This document shows positions 35,119-44,272 of a DNA stretch of 55,932 bases, piece by piece. The number at the start of each line of letters is the position of its first letter. Within the stretch, counting starts at the first letter, position 1. The stretch is from Thalassospira sp. Its GTDB lineage: Bacteria; Pseudomonadota; Alphaproteobacteria; Rhodospirillales; Thalassospiraceae. The stretch covers positions 1 through 55,932 of the forward strand of contig NZ_PAQR01000061.1 in assembly GCF_002709775.1 (NCBI RefSeq), in the 5' to 3' direction. Both the position numbers and the translations under genes were made by a program. The notes under the pieces are model-generated. The model was not told the origin of the DNA. It worked only from the letters and a program-made list of their open reading frames with translations, and did no database searches.

Positions 35119-36186
35119 ATGACTGAATTCCGCTATCCCGACGACTGCCAAAGCAATGACGACATTGCCGATTACTGGGCCGTCCGCCTTGATGATGTGC
35201 AGTTAACTGCGGCTGAGGAAATCGCCTTTGAACGCTGGCAGGCCGCCGACCCGCAAAATCCTGCGCGCCTCATCCGTGCACGCCAGACATGGCACAGCAT
35301 GGAAATCGCCGCAGCCGAGCTTTCCGATATGGACAATCCCGCCAAGGGAGCACCGTCGCCAAAGCAGGATCATCTTGGCTTTGATAGCGAAGCCGTTCGT
35401 CGCGATCTGGAACGGCTTGGCGCGCTTGAGGGCGGCAATGGTCGCCTGCCGGGCATGCGGTCGGCCAAACGGCGCGCGCGTCCGATGTTGGCAATCTTCA
35501 CCATTCTGTTGCTGGTAGGGCTTTGGGGCTATTCGGCGTTTCAACCTGATGCCGATCTGATTGCCGCAAGCAATCCCGGTGTTGTTAGCGAAGTGCATGA
35601 ACTTTCCGATGGATCACGGATCTGGATGGAGCCGGGCACGCGCGTTGCCATGGCCTATAGCGATCAGTATCGCGATCTGACCGTGCAGGAAGGCGGGGTG
35701 TTTATTGAGGTCGCCAAGGACAGCACAAGACCGCTTCGCATCCACCTTAACAAACTGACGGCAACAGCCGTTGGCACTGCATTCAGTGCGTCTAAATGGG
35801 GTGGGCATGTCCGGGTTGAGGTATCCGAAGGCACGGTTGATCTTGAAAGCCGCACGGCCAAGCTCGCCCGCCTGACTGCGGGCCGGGCATCATGGCAGGA
35901 TGCCGATGGCGATATGCATTACGGCACGGTGGCACTTGATCGGGTTGCGGCATGGCGCACTGGCCGGTGGGTGGTCAATGACATGCCGATTGATGAGCTG
36001 TTTGCCCGTTTGTCACCGCTTCTTGATGATACCAGCTTTGTGCGCGATCCACGCATGGGCGAGATTACCGTTTCGGGCAGTTTCGATCTGACCAAACCGG
36101 ACGGGGCTTACGGCGCGATTTTGGCGGCTTATGGTCTTACGGATCGCGCTGTTCCGGGCGGGTTCAAAATAATTTCAAAAAAATAG
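35119..36186 (+). CDS. FecR-family anti-sigma regulator (second system)
   Basis: 355 residues. The cytoplasmic DUF4880 part is IADYWAVRLDDVQLTAAEEIAFERWQAADPQNPARL, the membrane segment is MLAIFTILLLVGLWGYSAF near residue 125, and the periplasmic FecR domain runs through VSEVHELSDGSRIWMEPGTRVAMAYSD and VQEGGVFIEVAKDSTRPL. The C-terminus resembles an STN domain (MPIDELFARLSPLLDD). The ATG at 35119 fits the family start better than a frame opening 63 bases upstream. It should transduce the receptor signal to the sigma. Confidence 0.92.
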   Translation: MTEFRYPDDCQSNDDIADYWAVRLDDVQLTAAEEIAFERWQAADPQNPARLIRARQTWHSMEIAAAELSDMDNPAKGAPSPKQDHLGFDSEAVRRDLERLGALEGGNGRLPGMRSAKRRARPMLAIFTILLLVGLWGYSAFQPDADLIAASNPGVVSEVHELSDGSRIWMEPGTRVAMAYSDQYRDLTVQEGGVFIEVAKDSTRPLRIHLNKLTATAVGTAFSASKWGGHVRVEVSEGTVDLESRTAKLARLTAGRASWQDADGDMHYGTVALDRVAAWRTGRWVVNDMPIDELFARLSPLLDDTSFVRDPRMGEITVSGSFDLTKPDGAYGAILAAYGLTDRAVPGGFKIISKK

Positions 36187-36230
36187 AAAATTTCACCTCC
36201 TCATTTCGCGGGGGGGTTCGTCATGAAGGT

Positions 36231-36249
36231 AATAGTGATTTGCATTATT
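36231..36249 (+). promoter_or_regulatory. Fur-box-like site before second TonB receptor
   Basis: AATAGTGATTTGCATTATT matches 13 of 19 Fur-box positions. It overlaps the 5' end of the longest open frame of the receptor, which argues that translation begins further downstream. Confidence 0.5.
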
Positions 36250-36273
36250 ATTTTCATGCGAAGGGGTTCGAAC

Positions 36274-38703
36274 TTGAATATCGTGAAATTTGGGGAAACC
36301 GGGAAACGCGGAATGTCCCGTCTTTTGGGCAGCACGGCACTTGTTGCGACACTGATGATCGCATCGGTCCCGCACGCCATGGCGCAAACCGCATCGGATA
36401 CTGCGCAGCCGGTTGCGGTTGCCGCAGGGGATCTGCGCACCGCCCTTGATCAGGTTGCCGATCAGTTTGGCTTGCAGCTTGTTGTGCAGGGCGATCTTTC
36501 CGGGCTTGAAAGCGGCAACCTTTCCGCTGACATGTCCGCCCGCGAAGCTTTGCAAGACCTTCTGTCGGGGTCGGGATATGCTTTTGAATTTGTCTCTGAT
36601 GACAGCGTTATCATCCGCCCGGTATCGGCAAGCATGAGCGACGCCGAGGGCACGGTGATCCTGCCCGAAGTGGTGGTGACCGCGACCCGTTCGCGCCGCT
36701 CGATCGCGACCATGTCGCCGTCGGTCGTTGTGATTGGCTCCGATCAGATCGAAGCCCAGTCGGCCAAAAGCAGCGACATCACCAATGTCATTCGTAACAA
36801 TGTCCCGGGCTTCATGTTTGATGACCAAAGCCTGATTTCGAGCACGGAAACCTTCCGTGGCCGTGATGTGCAGGTGCTGGTTGATGGTGTTGCGCGCAAC
36901 ACGCCGCTTCGTAACAGCAGCCGTATCCTTTCGATGATCGACATCCAGCAGGTCGAAAGCATCGAAGTCATTCCGGGTTCGAACGCGATGAACGGCGATG
37001 GCGCGACGGGGGCGACGATCAACATCATCACCAAGACCGGTGAAGTCGGTAAAAACGTCTTTGTCGTGGATGCCCATGCCAAAAGCTACACCGATGATAT
37101 CGGCGAAAGCTTCTCACCGTCGCTGACAGTTTCGGGTAGCGGTGGCTTTGGCGCGGTTGATCTTGCGGCCAGTGTCACCGGTTCAAAAACCGGCAATGCC
37201 TATGACGGCTATGGCAATCAGGTGCCGTCAGACGCCATGCTCGGTCAGGGGGGATTTGACAACGCCGAAGACCTCAATGTTTTCGGCAAGGCCGGTGTGA
37301 CACTGGCTGAGGGCCATCGAGTGTTCCTGTCCTCGGAAGTCGTGCGGTTCCGTCAAGATATCGAGTATTATTCCGACCTTTCCACCGATCCGGTGTCGGT
37401 CAATTACGATAGCCCGTACACCGGTCAGCCGTTGGAAGACGAAAGTCAGTATTTCACTGCCGGATACGAATATGACTTCGGCAAGATTGGCACCGGTGAT
37501 TTGAAACTGTTTTACAATGACAGCTACAAGCAGGCTGCCCGCTCGATATACGATGCAAATCACAACAACCAAGAGCTATTGCTACCAGGCAGTACAACAG
37601 AGCTTGATCCCTTGGGGCAATCAGTGATCGACACGGTCAAGTATGGTGTCAAGCTGTCCACCGACACTGATCTGGATGTCGTGTATGACGGACTGACCCT
37701 GACCTGGGGTGGGGATCTGACCTTTGATGACGTCAAGTATGAGTCGGTCAGCGGGCGTGATCTTGGCGCGCCGATGGATCAGGAAGGCAAAGCCGTATTT
37801 GCGCAATTGAGTGCGCCGGTGACGAAGTATGTCGATCTGTCCGGCGGAGTTCGTTACGAAAAATACGACCTGACCGTCGATGACTTCCTACGCCCTAACT
37901 ACACTTATATGCAGGGAGCTCTAACTGTTCCCGCTGCACAGTTTACCGGTGGTGAAACGACTTATGACGCTGTGACTTACAATGCTTCTGCGGTGGTGCA
38001 TTGGACGGAGCGGTTTGACACCTCGCTCAGCTACAGCGAAGGGTTCTCTGTTCCGGATGTCGGGGCGTACACGCGTCGTGCTGGTGTGCGGGGCGTTCCG
38101 CTTAACTTTTCTGATATTGATGTCGATGCATCCAAGGTCAAAACCTACGAACTTGCGGCCCGCTTTGACGGCACGGATTTCCGGACGACCGGTGCGGTGT
38201 ACATGAGCACCAACGAACGCGGCAACAACTTCGATAGCTCGACCAACACGCTCAGCCAGGAAAAAGAACGCATCATCGGTGCGGAGCTGACCGGCGAGTA
38301 TGACATCTCGGAAGATACCTATATTGGCGCTTTGGCGTCTTATGTTGAAGGTCGTTATGACACTGACGAAGACGGTGATTTGGATGATTGGCTTCCCAAT
38401 AACCGTATTCCGTCGCCGTTCCGCTTCACCGGCTATGTCGACAGCTATGTCTGGGGCGATCTGAATATGCGCTTCGACGGGACTTATACTGCAGCACGTA
38501 ACAAAATCGAGGATGAAAAGATCAAGCCAAGCCTCGTCTTCAACCTGTCGGGCAACTACCCGGTGCTGGGTGGTACGGCGCGTTTTGGGATCGAGAACAT
38601 TCTTGATAGCAGCTACGAAAACCCGGCTGGGACGGCGCTACGTGGTTATTCGGTTGCCGGTCATGGCCGTACGGTATTGATTGGCTATCGTCGCGAATTC
38701 TGA
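36274..38703 (+). CDS. TonB-dependent receptor with STN signalling domain (second system)
   Basis: About 809 residues. The signal peptide is SRLLGSTALVATLMIASVPHAMAQ. The STN domain follows (AAGDLRTALDQVADQFGLQLVVQ onward, to DSVIIRPV), then the TonB-box region EVVVTATRSRRS, the plug with QVLVDGVARNTPL and GATINIITKTGE, and a barrel ending in GYRREF. The plug is of the FecA/heme-type class rather than the siderophore type of the first receptor. I favour a TTG start after AAGGGG; ATG 36223 and 36256 are alternatives, but the first overlaps a Fur-like box. Its ligand is probably the siderophore imported by the adjacent Fhu-type system. Confidence 0.94.
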   Translation: MNIVKFGETGKRGMSRLLGSTALVATLMIASVPHAMAQTASDTAQPVAVAAGDLRTALDQVADQFGLQLVVQGDLSGLESGNLSADMSAREALQDLLSGSGYAFEFVSDDSVIIRPVSASMSDAEGTVILPEVVVTATRSRRSIATMSPSVVVIGSDQIEAQSAKSSDITNVIRNNVPGFMFDDQSLISSTETFRGRDVQVLVDGVARNTPLRNSSRILSMIDIQQVESIEVIPGSNAMNGDGATGATINIITKTGEVGKNVFVVDAHAKSYTDDIGESFSPSLTVSGSGGFGAVDLAASVTGSKTGNAYDGYGNQVPSDAMLGQGGFDNAEDLNVFGKAGVTLAEGHRVFLSSEVVRFRQDIEYYSDLSTDPVSVNYDSPYTGQPLEDESQYFTAGYEYDFGKIGTGDLKLFYNDSYKQAARSIYDANHNNQELLLPGSTTELDPLGQSVIDTVKYGVKLSTDTDLDVVYDGLTLTWGGDLTFDDVKYESVSGRDLGAPMDQEGKAVFAQLSAPVTKYVDLSGGVRYEKYDLTVDDFLRPNYTYMQGALTVPAAQFTGGETTYDAVTYNASAVVHWTERFDTSLSYSEGFSVPDVGAYTRRAGVRGVPLNFSDIDVDASKVKTYELAARFDGTDFRTTGAVYMSTNERGNNFDSSTNTLSQEKERIIGAELTGEYDISEDTYIGALASYVEGRYDTDEDGDLDDWLPNNRIPSPFRFTGYVDSYVWGDLNMRFDGTYTAARNKIEDEKIKPSLVFNLSGNYPVLGGTARFGIENILDSSYENPAGTALRGYSVAGHGRTVLIGYRREF

Positions 38704-38794
38704 TCGCGACCTGGCCAATTACGGCCTGACACATTGAGACGATTACTGGCCCGGTGGACCTCCCGCCGGGCCAATCGCGTACGGAGAATGCGAG

Positions 38795-39211
38795 ATGTTC
38801 CGATCCTCAACACCAGAAACCGACATCGTTCTGTTTGAAATGATTGACCAGCAAAGTGACGCGGATGGAAGGGCCTATATCGCCGCCCTTGATGCGCTGG
38901 CCGAACGCAGCGAACCGGCCATTCTGATCTTTCGGGTGGCGGGCTTTATCAATCAGGATCACGAAATCCGCAAACAGGCTGCCGCATGGTTCAAGCGCAA
39001 CCGCGATCGGCTGGATGTCTTTGCCAAGGGTCTGATCCGTGTCGATGAAGGTCATCATCACGGCGATGATGATCATGACCATGAAGACGCGCACGAGGAT
39101 GCCGAGGACAGCAACTTTGCCCGCATGCTGCCCTTTGCGGTCAAACGCACCGACAACCTTGATCACGCCTTTGATCTGGCGCGCAATTGGGCGGCGGTTT
39201 CAAAAGACTAA
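38795..39211 (+). CDS. Hypothetical small protein with a His/Asp-rich loop
   Basis: I do not recognise this 138-residue protein. It has no signal peptide. The first half (TDIVLFEMIDQQSDADGRAYIA, then PAILIFRVAGF) has an alternating strand-helix pattern like a small STAS-type domain. A low-complexity stretch near residues 87-105 (EGHHHGDDDHDHEDAHED) could bind Zn, Ni or Fe. The C-terminus is helical. It lies between a TonB receptor and the convergent siderophore permease, and probably shares the receptor transcript; a cytoplasmic metal-buffering or reductase-like role is a guess. Confidence 0.7.
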   Translation: MFRSSTPETDIVLFEMIDQQSDADGRAYIAALDALAERSEPAILIFRVAGFINQDHEIRKQAAAWFKRNRDRLDVFAKGLIRVDEGHHHGDDDHDHEDAHEDAEDSNFARMLPFAVKRTDNLDHAFDLARNWAAVSKD

Positions 39212-39226
39212 CGGCGTTTGCCCGGC

Positions 39227-41239
39227 CTAGCGTTTGCGGGCGGCCAAAATCAGGAAATAACCCGTGCCGATCAGGGCGGCGATCAGGCCGGTTGGGAGTT
39301 GGGCCGGATAGATCATGTTGCGCGCCAGCCATTCGGCAACCATCATGACATTGACTCCGATCAGAACAGCACCGAGCAGATGCCCGCCGGCAAGGCGATA
39401 GCCCGCGACGCGGGCCAGATGCGGGGCCATCAGACCGACGAAACTAAGCGGTCCGACCAGAAGGGTTGCACTGGCAGCCAGAATGGCAGCGAGCAGCATC
39501 ATGGCAAACTGGAAACCCGAAATACCAAGCCCGAGCGAGATCGACTGATCCGTACCCAATGACGCCAGTTCAAGTGGACGACGAAGGGCAATTGCCACCA
39601 CCAGAAGAATACCGGTGACACCGGCGACAATCATCACCTCGTTCATATTGGTGAAATAGGTCGTACCAGCCAGCCAGGACATCAGCATCGATGTCTGTGT
39701 GCCGCTTCGGGTCAGGACAATACGTACCATCGCGCCCAGAATGGCGGTCATGGCGAGGCCATTCAGCAACATGTAATGCGGCGCATGGGTGAATTTGCGG
39801 CAAAGGGCGAGCAAGACGAAAAGCGATGCAATCCCGCCCGCAGCCCCGATCACCATCAGTTCCGCACGCTGCCCGAAGCCAAATACGGCGAGAGCGAGGA
39901 TCATGGCGAGTGCGGTGGCCGAGCTGACCCCGGTGATTTCCGGGCTTGCCAGCGGGTTGCGCCCGACGCGTTGAATGAGTGTGCCTGAGACGGCCAGGGC
40001 CGCACCGCAAATCATCGCGGCGAAGGTGCGCTCAGACCGGCCGATCAGGATATCAAGGCTGCTGTCCTGCCAGCGCAGAATGACAAAGCCGCTGCCATCC
40101 AGCGAGACTAACAGGGAAAACACGACACCGATCACAAGGCTGGCGGCAAGCGCAATCGAAAGGGTGGTTTTCGAGACGATCTGTTGATCGCTATGTTGAT
40201 CATCGTTTTGGTTGCCCGGCATGATGCGCGCCTTGAGCAGCATGAAGATGATGAACGGCGCGCCAAACAGGGCCGTTGCCGCCCCGGTTGGCAGGGGATC
40301 TCCACCAAGTGTATTAAACTGACGCACGAGAAAATCGACGATCAGAAGTGCAAAGCCGCCGGTGAAAACCGAATAGATCATCAAATCGCGCGACCGCGAC
40401 AGTCCGGCAATGCGAAGGGCAGCCGGGATGGCCAAGCCGACAAAGCCGATCATGCCGGCTGCCGAAATCACCGAGGCGGTGATAAAGACTGCCAAGCCCA
40501 GGATCAAAAGGCGCAGGACCGTGACCTTGGCGCCAAGCGAACTTGCCGTGTCATCGCCAAGGGCGAGAAGATCAAGCGGGCGCGACAGGGCGAGAATGGC
40601 AATCATGCCAGTCAGGACACGCGGCCAGACAAATTCGGTGTCGTCCCAGCCATTCTGGGCCAGATCACCGGCCCCCCACATGAAGATCGATTGCAGATAT
40701 TGCTCGTTAAATAGCAAGATGATCTGCGATCCTGACTGCAACAGCAGATTGACGATCATCCCGGCGAGAATAAGCCACAGCGTCGCATTGCCGCGATTGG
40801 CCGCAATCAGATAGACGGCACCCAGCGCAATCAGACCCCCGGCAAGGGCAAAGGCCTCCTGAAATATGGCAAGCGATGCTGGTGCCAGCAGGACAAACAG
40901 GGTCAGGGCGAATTCAACACCCGCGCCGACGCCAAGGGTGGTCGGTGATGCCAGCGGGTTGCGCAAAACCGTCTGGATCGCAGCCCCGGCAAGCGCCAAC
41001 CCAGCCCCACACAAAAACGCCATGGCAACACGGGGCAGGGTGCTGAAATGAAACAGGATCTGATCGAAATCGGTTTCATCCGGGCTGAACAGGGCCTGCG
41101 AGATGTTGCCACTGGCAAGATAGGGCCAGAAATCAATGACCAGTACGGCAAGGGCCAAAACGCCCAGAATGCCGGTCAGGACGGCTGGAAGGGACAGTGT
41201 CCCCCGAAGGTCTGCATTGCGCGCGGTCGCGGTGCTCAT
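39227..41239 (-). CDS. fhuB: Double-length FecCD permease, FhuB-type
   Basis: 670 residues, two FecCD halves in tandem. Half one contains FLCGAGLALAGAAIQTVLRNPLASPTTLGVGAGVEF, half two contains MICGAALAVSGTLIQRVGRNPLASPEITGVSSATAL; each has about ten hydrophobic segments and a GFVGLxxPHxAR-type loop (the second is FVGLMAPHLARVAGYRLAGGHLL). A single-chain double permease is the FhuB hallmark for ferric-hydroxamate import. Its ATG overlaps the stop of the upstream binding-protein gene as ATGA. Confidence 0.93.
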   Translation of the reverse strand: MSTATARNADLRGTLSLPAVLTGILGVLALAVLVIDFWPYLASGNISQALFSPDETDFDQILFHFSTLPRVAMAFLCGAGLALAGAAIQTVLRNPLASPTTLGVGAGVEFALTLFVLLAPASLAIFQEAFALAGGLIALGAVYLIAANRGNATLWLILAGMIVNLLLQSGSQIILLFNEQYLQSIFMWGAGDLAQNGWDDTEFVWPRVLTGMIAILALSRPLDLLALGDDTASSLGAKVTVLRLLILGLAVFITASVISAAGMIGFVGLAIPAALRIAGLSRSRDLMIYSVFTGGFALLIVDFLVRQFNTLGGDPLPTGAATALFGAPFIIFMLLKARIMPGNQNDDQHSDQQIVSKTTLSIALAASLVIGVVFSLLVSLDGSGFVILRWQDSSLDILIGRSERTFAAMICGAALAVSGTLIQRVGRNPLASPEITGVSSATALAMILALAVFGFGQRAELMVIGAAGGIASLFVLLALCRKFTHAPHYMLLNGLAMTAILGAMVRIVLTRSGTQTSMLMSWLAGTTYFTNMNEVMIVAGVTGILLVVAIALRRPLELASLGTDQSISLGLGISGFQFAMMLLAAILAASATLLVGPLSFVGLMAPHLARVAGYRLAGGHLLGAVLIGVNVMMVAEWLARNMIYPAQLPTGLIAALIGTGYFLILAARKR

Positions 41240-42171
41240 TGTTGCGGGCCGCTTTCAATCGTCTCGGTCAGAAGGCGCGCAAAGCGAAGGGCGGATGGCA
41301 CCCCGCCATAGGCCCAGACAACGGGCAATTCATACACCCGGTTGTTGCGGGTGAAATCCATCACCTTCCACATCGGCGAATTCAGAAGCTTATCGAGGAC
41401 CACATCGGGCACCGGGTTGGTATAGACCAGCGTTTCCTTGGCATAGGGCGCAAGGATTTCGAGCCCGCCACGGCCAAAGCCCCATTTGTTGACTTCGCCG
41501 TCATAGGCAATCGGCACATTCATCGCCGTCATCACCGAGCCGGGGAGCGAGATATCGGCAAAGATGCCGACATTGCTTTCATCAAAGAAGAAAACAACGT
41601 TGATCTTCTGATCCGGGCCGATGGCGGTTTTGATCCGCTTGCCATAATCGATCATCTTCTGATCGACATCAGCGAGATAGGCTTGGGCCTCTGCCTCGCG
41701 CCCGGTGGCCTTGGCGATCTTGCCAAAAACCTCACGGGCGGTTTCAAAGGCCGGGGTCTTGCCGTCAAACAAACGCAGTTCCAGAACCGGCGCGATTTCG
41801 GCCAGTTTCTCGTACGCCATGCCGATATCGGGAACGCTGATAATCAGGTCGGGCTTTGATGCGCGAAGGGCTTCAAGATTGGGCGATGCGCGCTGACCAA
41901 GATCAACGAAGCTTTCGGGCAGATCAGGCTTGGCAACCCAGTCGACGTAATCTTGTGGGTCGGCAATCGCCACCGGGTCAAGGCCAAGGGCAATCACACT
42001 TTCGGTAAACGACCAGTTGATGGTGGCAACCCGTTTGGCCGGGCCATCAAGACGCAGAATGCCGCGCTCATGTTCGATCTCGATCGGGTCGGCCAAAGCC
42101 GGTGAAATGGAAGTTGCGATAATGGCAGCGCAGAGCAAAACCGGGCAGACAAGCGCACGCAGAATATTCAT
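41236..42171 (-). CDS. Siderophore-binding protein, FhuD-like (copy 1)
   Basis: 311 residues with a signal peptide (LVCPVLLCAAIIATSISPALA) and the class III (TroA/FhuD) fold: RVATINWSFTESVIALGLDPVAIAD, SFVDLGQRASPNLEALRASKPDLII and a C-terminal VVWAYGGVPSALRFARLLTETI. It presents the ferric siderophore to FhuB. AGGGAA precedes the ATG. It is 12 bases from the paralogous gene upstream and overlaps fhuB by four bases. Confidence 0.92.
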   Translation of the reverse strand: MNILRALVCPVLLCAAIIATSISPALADPIEIEHERGILRLDGPAKRVATINWSFTESVIALGLDPVAIADPQDYVDWVAKPDLPESFVDLGQRASPNLEALRASKPDLIISVPDIGMAYEKLAEIAPVLELRLFDGKTPAFETAREVFGKIAKATGREAEAQAYLADVDQKMIDYGKRIKTAIGPDQKINVVFFFDESNVGIFADISLPGSVMTAMNVPIAYDGEVNKWGFGRGGLEILAPYAKETLVYTNPVPDVVLDKLLNSPMWKVMDFTRNNRVYELPVVWAYGGVPSALRFARLLTETIESGPQQ

Positions 42172-42183
42172 GCCGGGGTTCCC

Positions 42184-43149
42184 TTACGAACCGCTTGCGG
42201 TGGTGTCAGCGCCGGTAACTGCATCGGCGAGCAATTCGGCAAAGCGTGCAGCCGACAACACCCCGCCAAAGGTCCAGCTTGCCGGGATGGCATGAACATT
42301 GCCGTTGCGTGCAAACGGCATGGCCTTCCAGATCGCAGAGTTAAACAGGCTTTCGCGCGTGGTCGGGGCGACCGGTTCGATATAGGCAAACTGCACATCG
42401 CCCATCTTGGCAAGGTCCGACAGATCGCCATTACGAAACGCCCAGCCATTGACTTCGCCATCCCAGGCATTGGCAAAGCCCATGCGACCAAGGACAGAGC
42501 CAAATAGCGACGTCTTGCCATGAATGCGGAAATGCGATTCATCAAGAATGCGCACGACGGCGAATTTGGCATCATCGCCGACATGATCGCGAATGCGCTT
42601 GGCCGCGGCCTCAATCCGGGCATTGACCGATGCAATGACGTCTTCGGCCGTATCGGCTTTGCCCGCCAGTTTGGCGACATTGCGCAGAAGCGCCTCGGCG
42701 CGGTCAATTGCCGGTTCGTCGCTTCCGGTATTGTAGATTGAATAAACCAGTGTCGGTGCATAGCCGGACAGCTTTTCAAGGGCCATGGCGACATCGGTAC
42801 TGATCAGGATAGCGTCCGGTTTCGCTTCGCGGAGCGCCTCGAAATTCGGTTCGCGACGGGTGCCAAGATCGGTGAAACTTTCGGGCAGTGCCGGTTCCAC
42901 CACCCAGGCACGGTACCCTTCGGCTTCGGGGATTGCGACCGGGTCAATGCCAAGTGCGATCAGGCTTTCGGTCAGGGCCCAGTTAGAAACGGCAAAGCGG
43001 GTCGGAGTGGTTTCAAGAGTGACTTCACCCATTTCATGGGTAAAGGTTTCCTCGGCCAGGACAGGCAGGGAGGCAAGGGACGCGATGGCGGTTCCGGTGG
43101 CGATTGCAAGGCCCGCAAACGTGCGACCCATCCAAGGCGTAAACATCAT
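42184..43149 (-). CDS. Siderophore-binding protein, FhuD-like (copy 2)
   Basis: 321 residues. The signal peptide is FAGLAIATGTAIASLASLPVLA. The same framework as copy 1 appears (FAVSNWALTESLIALGIDPVAIPE; SFTDLGTRREPNFEALREAKPDAIL; SWTFGGVLSAARFAELLADAV), but the segments between are well diverged. So two binding proteins feed one permease, likely widening the siderophore range. An ATG one codon in is equally possible as start. Confidence 0.92.
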   Translation of the reverse strand: MMFTPWMGRTFAGLAIATGTAIASLASLPVLAEETFTHEMGEVTLETTPTRFAVSNWALTESLIALGIDPVAIPEAEGYRAWVVEPALPESFTDLGTRREPNFEALREAKPDAILISTDVAMALEKLSGYAPTLVYSIYNTGSDEPAIDRAEALLRNVAKLAGKADTAEDVIASVNARIEAAAKRIRDHVGDDAKFAVVRILDESHFRIHGKTSLFGSVLGRMGFANAWDGEVNGWAFRNGDLSDLAKMGDVQFAYIEPVAPTTRESLFNSAIWKAMPFARNGNVHAIPASWTFGGVLSAARFAELLADAVTGADTTASGS

Positions 43150-43190
43150 GATTTCCCTGATCCCTGTTGAAATGGTGGCTGATTGGCGCG

Positions 43191-43967
43191 TCAGGCAACG
43201 TAGCTGACAAAGCGGTCATGATCGGCAAGATGGATGACATCGATGTCGGTCTGGAAAATGTCGCGCAGGGTTTCGCCATGCATGAAATCGCGTGGCGTTC
43301 CCTGCCAGCAGGTCTTGCCACCCCGCAGTGCCAGAATGTGATCGGCAAACCGCCCGACCATGTCGATGTCGTGCAAAACGGCTATGACGGTCAGATTGTT
43401 CTGATCCTTAAGGTTGGCGACCAGTTGCAAAATGTCGCGTTGATGGCCGACATCAAGGGCCGAGGTCGGTTCATCCAGCAGCAGCACAGGGGCATCCTGT
43501 GCCAGCAACATGGCAAGCCAGACGCGCTGGCGTTCCCCACCGGAAAGGCTTGCGACCAGACGATCCGAAAATCCGGTGACGTGGGTCAGTTCCATTGCCT
43601 GATCAATCTTGGCATGATCCTCGTCGCGATAGCGGCCAAAGGCGCCGCGCCAGGGATATCGACCAAAGGCCACCAGTTCGCGCACGCTTAAGTGCGGCGG
43701 CACAACCGGGTTTTGCGGAAGGTAGGCAACCTTGCGCGCGAAGTCGCGCGTGCCATGGTTGGCAAGGTCTTGCCCATCAAGTGCGATCGCCCCGGATGCC
43801 GGTTTGTTTTTGCGCGCCAGAAGCTTGATCAGCGTGCTTTTGCCCGATCCGTTATGGCCGACAATTGCGCTGAACGCCCCGGTCGGGAAGCTGACCGTGA
43901 TGCCTTCAAGCAATGTCTTTGGCTTTTTGCCATCGCTTTTGAACGCGACGTCTGTCAGATCGAACAT
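43191..43967 (-). CDS. fhuC: Siderophore ABC transporter ATPase, FhuC-type
   Basis: About 258 residues. Walker A is GHNGSGKST, the Q-loop LPQNPVVPPHLSVRELVAFGRYPW is typical of iron-siderophore ATPases, the signature is LSGGERQR and Walker B is VLLLDEPTSALD. The family begins at MFDLTDVAF; 51 extra in-frame residues upstream run through the promoter and are not credible. It is first in the leftward operon fhuC-fhuD2-fhuD1-fhuB. A Fur-like box lies about 80 bases upstream. Confidence 0.94.
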   Translation of the reverse strand: MFDLTDVAFKSDGKKPKTLLEGITVSFPTGAFSAIVGHNGSGKSTLIKLLARKNKPASGAIALDGQDLANHGTRDFARKVAYLPQNPVVPPHLSVRELVAFGRYPWRGAFGRYRDEDHAKIDQAMELTHVTGFSDRLVASLSGGERQRVWLAMLLAQDAPVLLLDEPTSALDVGHQRDILQLVANLKDQNNLTVIAVLHDIDMVGRFADHILALRGGKTCWQGTPRDFMHGETLRDIFQTDIDVIHLADHDRFVSYVA

Positions 43968-44044
43968 GGAAAGAAACTCATGCGCCGGGGATGGATCACT
44001 TGCGCTATCGCCAATCGGCGGCAGATAAGCGCGCTGTAAAGTCT

Positions 44045-44063
44045 GAGAATGCTTATCAATTAC
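44045..44063 (-). promoter_or_regulatory. Candidate Fur box before fhuC operon
   Basis: GAGAATGCTTATCAATTAC matches 13 of 19 positions of the Fur consensus and lies about 78 bases upstream of the fhuC start. Confidence 0.6.
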
Positions 44064-44122
44064 GTGACGCAAATGCAACCGAGTTGCGATTGCAGAATTC
44101 CAAAAAAGTGCGCCGCCCATCT

Positions 44123-44138
44123 AATCATCATATAAAAT
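44123..44138. promoter_or_regulatory. Shared operator motif, site E (second lactonase)
   Basis: AATCATCATATAAAAT shares ATCATCATAT with the epimerase and kdgD sites and lies about 135 bases before the second lactonase gene, 10 kb away from the uronate cluster. Confidence 0.45.
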
Positions 44139-44272
44139 GACTTTTCAGGCGCGACCATTTTGGGTAGCACTATTAATCAGAGATTGTGATCGTATCTGGC
44201 CGTGTGCCACGATAATAATGATCACACAAATACAAAGCGGAAAAACAGCCGCATCGTCATCAGGGAGAAACC

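Larger units (their letters stand above)
43968..44272. other. Divergent promoter region between fhuC and second lactonase
   Basis: 305 bases with no gene. It holds a Fur-like box (44045-44063) near fhuC, a copy of the TCATCATAT motif (44123-44138), and a weaker Fur-like stretch GATAATAATGATCA (44211-44224) nearer the lactonase. I see no RNA gene. Confidence 0.6.

Noticed and set aside
36193..37077. 294-codon minus-strand frame at the start of the second TonB receptor
   Set aside because: Shadow of the STN and plug region; the plus-strand frame has all family motifs.
44211..44229. GATAATAATGATCA stretch as a further Fur box before the second lactonase
   Set aside because: Only the left half matches the consensus (about 12 of 19 positions); kept as a note in the gap entry, not as a feature.
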